A stretch of DNA of 64,000 nucleotides from Thermoproteota archaeon (GTDB taxonomy: Archaea; Thermoproteota; Thermoprotei_A; Sulfolobales; NBVN01): NCBI GenBank assembly GCA_030550455.1, contig JAUQPH010000005.1, positions 1 through 64,000 of the forward strand, given 5' to 3'. The position numbers and the translations under genes were made by a program. The notes below the pieces were generated by a model. The model was given only the letters and a program-made list of their open reading frames with translations. It ran no database searches and had not been told where the DNA came from. Positions 39,801 through 47,725 of the stretch are shown here, piece after piece; the stretch's first letter is position 1, and every line of letters starts with the position of its first letter.

Positions 39801-40162
39801 CTACCTCTATCTTCCTCTAGGTGGTCTGCGATGATCGGCTCTGGTCTAGAGACCGACGTTCTATGGGTTGCTCTAGCAAGAGCGTGAGAACCGGCAGGAG
39901 CTAGTATAAGTAGGACGAATGCTGCTACCACAAGAGAGCCCCCCATAAAGAACCTCCACTCTCCTAAGTCTTTAGTCGAGAAGGAGATTAGGGCGAGACC
40001 CAGCAGAGGGTAGAACGTCCCACCAATAGTGCTTACCGTGGCAGCATGTAGTCTTAAATAGAAGTTTTTGAATCTGTTTAATCCAATAGCACCTACTAAG
40101 TTAATAAAGGTACCTAAGACTAGCAGAGCCGCTCCCACATACCTCACTATCTCTTCAATCAC
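39797..40162 (-). CDS. MnhG/MbhC-like subunit
   Basis: LNRFKNFYLRLHAATVSTIGGTFYPLLGLAL...PAGSHALARATHRTS. Confidence 0.92.
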   Translation of the reverse strand: MIEEIVRYVGAALLVLGTFINLVGAIGLNRFKNFYLRLHAATVSTIGGTFYPLLGLALISFSTKDLGEWRFFMGGSLVVAAFVLLILAPAGSHALARATHRTSVSRPEPIIADHLEEDRGR

Positions 40163-40433
40163 CTAGCTCACCTCTCTCCAAGTATTTTGCTACATAAATG
40201 TCTAGAGCATAAGCCCAAAGCACTAAAACTACTGTACAAGCTGTCATTATGGGGGACCTAATCAAGAGTCCTATAGCTCCAAAAAGTATAGAGGTAGAGT
40301 AGAAGAATACGTCGGCCGCTAGCACTCTATCAGATATAGTTGGACCTCTATATGCGACTAGTAAATAGAGAGCGTAAGACAGTGAGAGAACCGGAAGTAC
40401 TACGTAACTAATTAAGACCTCGATGAGGCTCAC
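40155..40433 (-). CDS. MnhF/MbhB-like subunit
   Basis: YRGPTISDRVLAADVFFYSTSILFGAIGL. Confidence 0.9.
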   Translation of the reverse strand: MSLIEVLISYVVLPVLSLSYALYLLVAYRGPTISDRVLAADVFFYSTSILFGAIGLLIRSPIMTACTVVLVLWAYALDIYVAKYLERGELGD

Positions 40434-40831
40434 TTTGAACCACCCGAAGCAATAGTGGATAGACTAGATTCTCGTGAGGTAAATGTACTGTAATCCGCTA
40501 ATTCAAACGCCTCAGTAGTTATGTAAGCCTTTACCGGACATACGAAAACGCATTGATAGCAGAAAATGCACTTCCCATAGTCTACTACGGGAAACACCCC
40601 CCTCGGATTATGCTTAAGTGGTTCTGGAAGCTTTTCCATAACTATGGCATTTGCTGGGCAGTCTATAGCACAAAGAGAACAGCCTATGCACTTCATTAAG
40701 TCAGCGTACTGCCTTCCCCGAGATCCGGGAGCTACCGTCACCTCTCTAGCTACTGGGTACTTAATCGTCGACGGCCGCCTAGTTAGATTCGCTATGGCTT
40801 CCCTAAGTATGCTTAACCTCGTCCTACCCAC
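40430..40831 (-). CDS. 2x[4Fe-4S] ferredoxin-like hydrogenase subunit (NuoI/MbhN-like)
   Basis: CIGCSLCAIDCPANAI and CIFCYQCVFVCPVKA. Confidence 0.95.
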   Translation of the reverse strand: MGRTRLSILREAIANLTRRPSTIKYPVAREVTVAPGSRGRQYADLMKCIGCSLCAIDCPANAIVMEKLPEPLKHNPRGVFPVVDYGKCIFCYQCVFVCPVKAYITTEAFELADYSTFTSRESSLSTIASGGSK

Positions 40832-41978
40832 CTCTGGCGAGTTCTTTGAGGCTTACGTAAGCTTTTCTACCACTCTTTTCGTCTACGACTACTACGCGCT
40901 CTGTACAGGAAATGCAGGGATCGTAAGACGCGAATATCACTGGTACATCAGCTAGTCTATGACCTAAGTAAGTAGATTCAGTGTTTAATATGTTCAGAAA
41001 CGAGGGGGTTCTTATCTTTACTCTATAGGGATTCGAGCCGCCAGTGCTTACGATGTGGTAGAGGAGTTCTCCTCTCGGGGCTTCAACTCTAGAGATAACT
41101 TCTCCCGGCTTAGCAGCTCTTGGGATAGTCTTCGGCACGGCCGGTCCTTGAGGTAGTTTCTCTACAGTATAGCGAACTATGTTAACAGATTCTAGTGCTT
41201 CATCGAGACGTACCATCATGCGGGCCCACGAGTCTCCCTCATCGCGATACTCTACGTTAAAGGGTATCTCAGAGTAGGCAGCATATGGGTCGTCAAACCT
41301 GACATCAGATTTAACGCCTGAGGCTCGAAGCGTTGGACCTACTACAGATAGCCGAATCGCGTCTGACTTACTTATCCTACCGACTTCTGATAGTCTTCTT
41401 ATGAGAGTGTAGTCGCTTTCGTATACTTTCTTATAGTACTTAAGCCTCTCCTCGATTTTCCTTAGTTCATCCAGTATTCTAGCCCTCCTAACTTCGTCTA
41501 CGTCTCTCTTGACGCCTCCAAGGACGTGAATGTCCGCGTGCACCCTGCTCCCAGTTATTAGTTCCTTAAGGTACATCACCCTCTCTCTATCCCTCATCAT
41601 CAGCATAAACAAAGTATCAAAGCCTACTATCTCAGCCATAACAGCACAAATAAGCATGTGGGAGTGTATCCTCTCGAGCTCCATAACCATGGTTCTTATG
41701 TAGTTAGCTCTTGGCGTAGGCTCTACACCCATAAGTTTCTCAACACCTTGTACGTACGTCTGCGTGTGCACGGCATTACATATTCCACAAACTCTACCAG
41801 CGATGTACATTCCCCGTATCCAGCTGTTTTTCTCTAGTAGCTTTTCTATCCCCCTATGATTATATCCGGTTGTGACAGCTACTTCAACTACCTCTTCACC
41901 ATCTGTTTTAACTTTCAGCATTATGGGTTCGTGAAGAGCTGGGTGCTGTGGACCTATCGGGATCTCGACTATTACCAT
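40824..41978 (-). CDS. [NiFe] hydrogenase large subunit (group 4, MbhL-like)
   Basis: N-terminal GRVCGICNAVH and C-terminal SYDPCISCTERV both keep the CxxC Ni-Fe ligand pairs; C-terminal extension after CTER. Confidence 0.95.
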   Translation of the reverse strand: MVIVEIPIGPQHPALHEPIMLKVKTDGEEVVEVAVTTGYNHRGIEKLLEKNSWIRGMYIAGRVCGICNAVHTQTYVQGVEKLMGVEPTPRANYIRTMVMELERIHSHMLICAVMAEIVGFDTLFMLMMRDRERVMYLKELITGSRVHADIHVLGGVKRDVDEVRRARILDELRKIEERLKYYKKVYESDYTLIRRLSEVGRISKSDAIRLSVVGPTLRASGVKSDVRFDDPYAAYSEIPFNVEYRDEGDSWARMMVRLDEALESVNIVRYTVEKLPQGPAVPKTIPRAAKPGEVISRVEAPRGELLYHIVSTGGSNPYRVKIRTPSFLNILNTESTYLGHRLADVPVIFASYDPCISCTERVVVVDEKSGRKAYVSLKELARGG

Positions 41979-41981
41979 ATC

Positions 41982-42407
41982 TTACACACCCGAGTCTTTT
42001 CTTAGTGGATAGACTCCTTTAGCTACTACATCTTCAGGTACCATAAAACCTCTCCTTAGGTTTTTGTTACCCTCGAAGACTACTCCCATTAAGTCGTAGG
42101 TCTCAACTTCGCTCTTAGTTGCTCCGGGAACTATGTCTGATATGCTTGGAACAACCGGGTTCTCTCTATTAACTAGTACCTTTATTACTAAAGCAGCTTT
42201 ATGCTTAACACTCCAGAAAATGTAGTTTAATTCTATTTTTCCATCTTTAGGTAAGTCAACAGCAGATATAGAAGAGAGGTAGGATTCTTCTTTTACTACC
42301 GCCTCAACAACTCCTCTCAGCTCTGACTGCGCTACTGTGATGACGTATCTCCTAGGACTAACTTCAGTAAAGCTAAAATTACCTAGCACTAGACTCAAGA
42401 TGACCAC
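41982..42407 (-). CDS. NuoC/MbhK-like hydrogenase subunit
   Basis: Position plus LPKDGKIELNYIFWSVKHKAALVIKVLVNRENPVVPSISDIVPGATKSEVETYDLMGVVFEGNKNLRRGFMVPED. Confidence 0.9.
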   Translation of the reverse strand: MVILSLVLGNFSFTEVSPRRYVITVAQSELRGVVEAVVKEESYLSSISAVDLPKDGKIELNYIFWSVKHKAALVIKVLVNRENPVVPSISDIVPGATKSEVETYDLMGVVFEGNKNLRRGFMVPEDVVAKGVYPLRKDSGV

Positions 42408-42828
42408 CCAGCTTGTCTAAAAGCTTCTTGATTCCGTAGATTATGGCCTCAGGTCTAGGTGGACATCCCGGTACGTAGACGTCGACTGGAACTACTTTAT
42501 CAGCTCTAGAGATGACCGGGTACGAGTCTGTGAAAACTCCACCCGAGATTGCGCACGCACCACACGCTATAACGAACTTAGGAGATGGAGTTTGGTCATA
42601 CAGTCTTCTAAGTCTTTCGGCAGCCTTTTTGTTTAACGCTCCAGTTACAATAATGACGTCAGCATGCCTTGGGTTAGGGGCGAGCTTGACGCCCAAGCGC
42701 TCTGGGTCGAAAAAAGGAGTGAGAGCTGCGAGAACCTCTATATCGCATCCGTTGCATGCCCCGGCATTAAAGTGCATCACCCAGGGAGAGTACCTTATCG
42801 CTTTTGCTCCCATCCCAGCACCACGCAT
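42379..42828 (-). CDS. [NiFe] hydrogenase small subunit (NuoB/MbhJ-like)
   Basis: NAGACNGCDIEVLAALTP...IACGACAISGGVF...VYVPGCPPRPEAIIYGIKKLL. Confidence 0.95.
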   Translation of the reverse strand: MRGAGMGAKAIRYSPWVMHFNAGACNGCDIEVLAALTPFFDPERLGVKLAPNPRHADVIIVTGALNKKAAERLRRLYDQTPSPKFVIACGACAISGGVFTDSYPVISRADKVVPVDVYVPGCPPRPEAIIYGIKKLLDKLGGHLESSAR

Positions 42829-42913
42829 TTAGTACCCGAACAGATTTAAGCATTTAGAGGTCTGTATTTACTTAAACACAGCTCTATAAGCGTGTTTAAT
42901 ACTCAAGCAGAAA

Positions 42914-43459
42914 TCAAGGTTGGTGCGGAAATAGGGACTCGACACACCCGTATCTCTCGAGAACTCTTATGATCGCTTTAATGGTCTTCTGGATAGCCTG
43001 CGCAACAGGCTTCGTAACACCTATTCTAATATCTAAGCACAGAGCTCTGGTGCCGACTACGAAAACCTCTGAAGTAACTAAGCCTACTAGTAAGCTTACG
43101 TCTATAGTGTGAGTAGATAAGACCACGCTATGTTCTGAAATCTCGTTTCCACTAAGTAAAGCTATATCAGACGGAGGAATGGGGGCCTCGATGGCGTCTA
43201 ACAGTATGGATACTCTCTTTGAGTTAAGAACATCTAGGTAGGATTCAAGAGCGGTACCGACATCCACGACTGTAACACACTCTTTCTTAGAGTATCTTGC
43301 CAACAGGTTCGATAGAGACCTAGCTAAGTAGACTCCAAACCCATCGTCACACCTTAGCTCGCTACCCATACCCACTATAGCAGTCTCACCAGGTATTACA
43401 ACCTTCCTTAATAGCTCCTCCAACTCTGCTTCAGTACTAACCACTAACACATTTTTCAC
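42914..43459 (-). CDS. [NiFe] hydrogenase maturation protease (HycI/HyaD family)
   Basis: ETAIVGMGSELRCDDGFGVYLARSL...VDVGTALESYLD; STHTIDVSLLVGL. Confidence 0.88.
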   Translation of the reverse strand: MKNVLVVSTEAELEELLRKVVIPGETAIVGMGSELRCDDGFGVYLARSLSNLLARYSKKECVTVVDVGTALESYLDVLNSKRVSILLDAIEAPIPPSDIALLSGNEISEHSVVLSTHTIDVSLLVGLVTSEVFVVGTRALCLDIRIGVTKPVAQAIQKTIKAIIRVLERYGCVESLFPHQP

Positions 43460-43635
43460 CGCTTAGTAGTAAGCTGTTGGTTTATCACAGTAGACCTCCT
43501 GAAACCGTATTTCGCATCTATTAGACGAGCCGCAGCCCAACATCTTGGTGGGGACTGCCTAAAGCAACTGTTTCGGGTTTCATATCCAAGGTGTGAAACA
43601 GATTGAAAGACTATGGCGATAGAGTACTAAAGTAG

Positions 43636-43731
43636 TGTAAGTGCGGATTCGCAGATGATAGAGACGTAATTGCGTGCATCAACATATTCCTATTCCTAAG
43701 ATGCTCAAGATGTGGGGTTCAGCTCTTATAA
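43636..43731 (+). pseudogene. TnpB C-terminal fragment (zinc-finger half and RuvC-III region)
   Basis: In-frame CKCGFADDRDVIACINIFLFLRCSRCGVQLL*; preceded in frame by a stop at 43633-43635. Confidence 0.8.
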
Positions 43732-43850
43732 AAGTTTATGTAAGTTAATGTCATCGCCTCATCTTTTCCACCGCATTCCGCTCGGGTTTTTATCGGGCTT
43801 AGAGACGTTCAGGGCGACCCCTAGCACCCCTAGCTTTAACACTACTGAAA
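43716..43850 (+). repeat. Copy E of dispersed GVQL-stop element, attached to the TnpB fragment
   Basis: gttcagctcttataaaagtttatgtaagttaatgtcatcgcctcatcttttccaccgcattccgctcgggtttttatcgggcttagagacgttcagggcgacccctagcacccc: nearly identical to copy F over ~75 nt. Confidence 0.85.
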
Positions 43851-43874
43851 TTACTTAATGCACGGTGTCTCGCT

Positions 43875-44162
43875 GTGAACCTAGGGTTGAAGGCTCTGTT
43901 AAGGTTATGCTACGGGGACTCCCTCTCTGAAACTCTAGCCAAATCCCTCGGTCCCGACGATATTCCCCCGAAAGGTTTTTCTCTACGTGGATACTACGAG
44001 TTAGGGTGTTACATTTACGAGGTATTTTGCAAGAACTGCGCTAATGAAGACCTTCTAACTCTAGCATCGATCTTGAGTGAGGTAATTCTTCTATCAAAAC
44101 TAGTGAGGAATGTCGTAAGAGTAGGGGGAGATGAACACAGTAAGCATAGTGATCTTCCATGA
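43875..44162 (+). CDS. hypothetical protein (95 aa)
   Basis: Compact ORF immediately after repeat copy E. Confidence 0.4.
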   Translation: MNLGLKALLRLCYGDSLSETLAKSLGPDDIPPKGFSLRGYYELGCYIYEVFCKNCANEDLLTLASILSEVILLSKLVRNVVRVGGDEHSKHSDLP

Positions 44163-44167
44163 ATCTC

Positions 44168-44983
44168 TTAAGTTTTACCTTTTACCTTTCTGTCGCTGTC
44201 CGAATGCTGGCTTAACTCGCTATATAAAAACCTATAAAGTAACTCTGGATGCTCCATAGAGAGCTGAGACGCAAACCTACTTAGTGCGTCCGGCTCATTT
44301 AGACAAGTTGGGTAACTCAAGCCTCTGAGAATACCTGAGGCTAGAGCGTAGGCAAGTATGTCGGTCTTAAGTATTCTATGCATTGGGAAAATAAACTCAA
44401 CCCCATCGTGCTTAGCGTAGACTTTCGGCTTCACTATCTCGTAATCATATACTAAACTATTTAAGAAGGATACGAGTATGTCGTCTAAAGTAGCCGGCAA
44501 AGCCACCACGTCGAACCTTGCCCCGAGAGAGCTAAACGCTTTAAAAACATCGATACTCTTCTTGACGTCTTCATAGCCAAGAGCTATAAAGACTATGTCA
44601 TTACAGTACCTTCTCACATTGGTAATACTGTCGAGTAACTCTTCCTCTGTAACTACTCCAACAACTTCACCACTGAACTCCTGCTCGACTTCGTTCAATA
44701 ACTTCATAAGTACTACACTTTCGATGAACTTGCAGGAGACTATCGGTACTGCCACCTTAAGTCCAAGACCTTTCTTACCTATTAATGAAAACGACCTTTT
44801 AATTTCTTTGACTAGATCTCTATGTAGACATATAGAACAGAGTCTCTCGCCGGAGTGTCTCCTAAAGTAAATGGCGGGACGTCTTCCACAGCTTGAGCAC
44901 TCTATAACGCCTCCCGCCTTCAACACCCCTACTAAAGCTTTAAATACTTTTAAAATCGATGAAGTTCTAATGAAGTTCTTCAC
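44168..44983 (-). CDS. TtuA/Ncs6-like protein with degenerate PP-loop
   Basis: ECSSCGRRPAIYFRRHSGERLCSICLHRDLVKEIKRSF zinc finger typical of TtuA/Ncs6; the SGGKDS position reads VAVPIVSCKFIESVVLMKLL. Confidence 0.6.
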   Translation of the reverse strand: MKNFIRTSSILKVFKALVGVLKAGGVIECSSCGRRPAIYFRRHSGERLCSICLHRDLVKEIKRSFSLIGKKGLGLKVAVPIVSCKFIESVVLMKLLNEVEQEFSGEVVGVVTEEELLDSITNVRRYCNDIVFIALGYEDVKKSIDVFKAFSSLGARFDVVALPATLDDILVSFLNSLVYDYEIVKPKVYAKHDGVEFIFPMHRILKTDILAYALASGILRGLSYPTCLNEPDALSRFASQLSMEHPELLYRFLYSELSQHSDSDRKVKGKT

Positions 44984-45148
44984 TAGACCTTACTAAAACT
45001 GTTAATACAACTCTAGTTTATGACCAGATGTTGAAGAGGGGGAGATACAGAAACAGCTAGAATTCGGAGTGCTTAAGAGGTTAAGGTAAGTCTGCGCTAA
45101 GGAAAGCTTAAATACTTGAGCCCAGTCTTGTGTTTGATTGGGAAACGC

Positions 45149-45892
45149 ATGGTAAAAGTATTGGCAATAAACGCATCGCCAAGGAAATATGGAAACAGCT
45201 ACAAGCTACTTAGAGTAGCAGTTGAAGCATCCAAGTTTGCTGGAGCGTCAGTAGACATGCTACATCTATACGACTACTCTATAGAGCCTTGCTTAGGGTG
45301 TGTAAGTGATGAGCAACTAATATGTAGGTACCCATGCCTGATCGATACCGACGATGGAAACAAAGTTCTCAACAAGATCGTAGACTCTGATGCTATAATA
45401 GTGTCTACACCCATTTACTGGTACGGTCCAAGCGGTCTTTTAAAGAACCTTATTGACAGAATGACCTCCCTCGAGAACATGATCTTCATCTCCGGGAAGT
45501 CCTTACTTGAAGGTAGAGTAGTCGGATTCATAGCTGTAGGAGCAGATAGCGGCAACATTGCCGCTATATCCTATCTGATGGTTGTAATGAACTCCATGGG
45601 GGCCTTGATACCTCCGTGGGCTCTAGCTTATTACTTAGGGCAAGGCGATGCTCTACAAAATAAAGAGTCAGTATTAGATGCTGCTAATCTAGGTTTTTTA
45701 GTAACTAAAGCTGCCCAAGGCTACCACCCGAGAGATCTTAAGTACAATCCACTACTCATCGAAGAACTAGGGGGGCAGGAGCTCATAAACAAGATAGCTG
45801 CGGAAACCCACAGCCTCTATAGCCTAGAGCAGTTAAAAAGGAAATCACTCTTTCAAAGCCATCTCCGGGAAAAGCCTTCAAGGGACAGATAA
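45149..45892 (+). CDS. NADPH-dependent FMN reductase / flavodoxin-fold protein
   Basis: MVKVLAINASPRKYGNSYKLL...CLGCVSDEQLICRYPC...ADAIIVSTPIYWYGPSGLLKNLIDR-type motif. Start moved to internal ATG (track start 45116). Confidence 0.88.
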   Translation: MVKVLAINASPRKYGNSYKLLRVAVEASKFAGASVDMLHLYDYSIEPCLGCVSDEQLICRYPCLIDTDDGNKVLNKIVDSDAIIVSTPIYWYGPSGLLKNLIDRMTSLENMIFISGKSLLEGRVVGFIAVGADSGNIAAISYLMVVMNSMGALIPPWALAYYLGQGDALQNKESVLDAANLGFLVTKAAQGYHPRDLKYNPLLIEELGGQELINKIAAETHSLYSLEQLKRKSLFQSHLREKPSRDR

Positions 45893-46510
45893 ATAAGTTT
45901 CTCAGAGCTATCTAGGTCCTATACCACAGCATTCCCGCTGCTTCCCAGTTTTCGGTAAAGCATGGTAGGTCTCAATTTGCGGTATTTGTGCTCGAAGACG
46001 AGCTTGAGATTCTCACTCTAACTCTGTGTTGACCTCAGAATTCGACCACACTAAATACAGCAGGATACACCAAGTAACCTCGATGTAGATCCCTGGTCGA
46101 CACTACAGTTTTACACTTCAACCTCAACTTCGAAGTAAAGAGTTTATACTTGCGAACTCGTGAATAACTACGGTTAGTTCCGAAGGAGAGATCCCCATCT
46201 ATACTAAGCTTTAGGTTACTAAAGCATGATTTAACCGTAGCGCACAGACACTACACTATCAAAACTATCGCTCCGTAGGTTAAACATAGACTATTACTCA
46301 GACACTCAGACAAATGCCTTTACATCACTTCTTCAGTGCCGGAGGAATTCATCACTAGGAGGGGTCGTAGCGTGGGTTACACATCATGAGTCAGCGCTTA
46401 AAGACCCCTTTCATCCCCCATCTATTTGTTACCTGAGTTTAATAGCGTTAGCTTCTCGAGACCAGACACGCTTTGCTTTACTCATATCGCACAGTAATGA
46501 ATTCCGCACA

Positions 46511-47626
46511 GTGCCTATTAGTCGGTATGCGCTGAATATATGTTGGTGCGTTGGAGTGTCTTCAGGAATCGATGTTAGTGTGATAGTGCCGACGTACAAC
46601 GAAAGAGAAAATGTGACTCGCCTTATAAAGTTTCTTCATGAGATCATGGTTAAGGAGAAGATATCTTATGAGATAGTGGTTGTAGACGACAACTCGCCGG
46701 ATGGAACGGCTGAAGCTGTGAAATCTCTTTCACACATGTATAACGTCAAATTAATAGTGAGACCAGGTAAGCTGGGGCTGGCGTCAGCTGTACTTGAAGG
46801 TCTAAAGGTAGCGAAGGGATCTATTATAGCTGTCATGGACGCCGACCTCCAGCATCCTCCTGAGGCACTACCAGAGATGTTGAAGAAGGTCTCGAGCGGG
46901 TGCGATGTAGTCATAGGTTCGAGGTACGTCAAGGGGGGATCTATAGCTGAGTGGTCTCTCTTCAGGAGGGTTGTATCTAGGGGTGCTGATCTCATAGCTA
47001 AGATATTACTGCCGAAGACTCGAGGAATAAAGGACACTATGTCTGGGTACTTCGTACTAAAAAGGGAGGTCATCGATGGAGTTTCCTTAAACCCACGAGG
47101 GTTTAAAATACTTCTCGAGGTCATAACCAAGGGACGCTTCAAGAAGGTCTGCGAGTATCCGATAGAGTTTAGAGCTAGAACGTGGGGTGAATCAAAGCTA
47201 GGGGTCGGCGAGGTCTTTAACTACATACTTCATGTGCTTGATCTAGCCCATGAGGCAGTAAGGTTCGTAATCGTTGGGACTATGGGGACCTTAGTGAACT
47301 TAGCGACACTGTTTTTCCTTGGGTACTTGCTGAGTCTAGAGCATTGGATTACGGTGCTAGTAGCTTTCGAGACTTCGACTTTATTTAACTTCACACTACA
47401 TGAGCTATGGACGTTCAAGACAGGATTCAGCAAGGGTGTTGGCAATAGACTCGCAGAGTTTCATGGAGCAGTAGCTCTACACTTCATATCTCAAGTTGTC
47501 ATATCGAACCTGCTGTTTTATGGCTATGGTGTAGAAAGAGTTCTATCTCAGTTATCTGGCATACTAGTTGGGTTTTCTCTTAACTATATACTAAGTAAGC
47601 ACGTTGTTTGGAGGAGGCGCAGATGA
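46511..47626 (+). CDS. dolichyl-phosphate mannose synthase-type GT2 glycosyltransferase fused to a GtrA-like membrane domain
   Basis: VSVIVPTYNERENVTRLI...DADLQHPPEALPEM...; C-terminal FVIVGTMGTLVNLATLFFLGYLLSL...FNFTLHELWTF. Confidence 0.9.
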   Translation: MPISRYALNICWCVGVSSGIDVSVIVPTYNERENVTRLIKFLHEIMVKEKISYEIVVVDDNSPDGTAEAVKSLSHMYNVKLIVRPGKLGLASAVLEGLKVAKGSIIAVMDADLQHPPEALPEMLKKVSSGCDVVIGSRYVKGGSIAEWSLFRRVVSRGADLIAKILLPKTRGIKDTMSGYFVLKREVIDGVSLNPRGFKILLEVITKGRFKKVCEYPIEFRARTWGESKLGVGEVFNYILHVLDLAHEAVRFVIVGTMGTLVNLATLFFLGYLLSLEHWITVLVAFETSTLFNFTLHELWTFKTGFSKGVGNRLAEFHGAVALHFISQVVISNLLFYGYGVERVLSQLSGILVGFSLNYILSKHVVWRRRR

Positions 47627-47725
47627 AGTGGGTAGTTTCTTTTAGCTAAAGTATGGTGATGAGTACGAGAGGACATTTTGTTGCTAATACTGAGTTGTGG
47701 TTAAGCAATTAAGGTGTAGAGTGAG

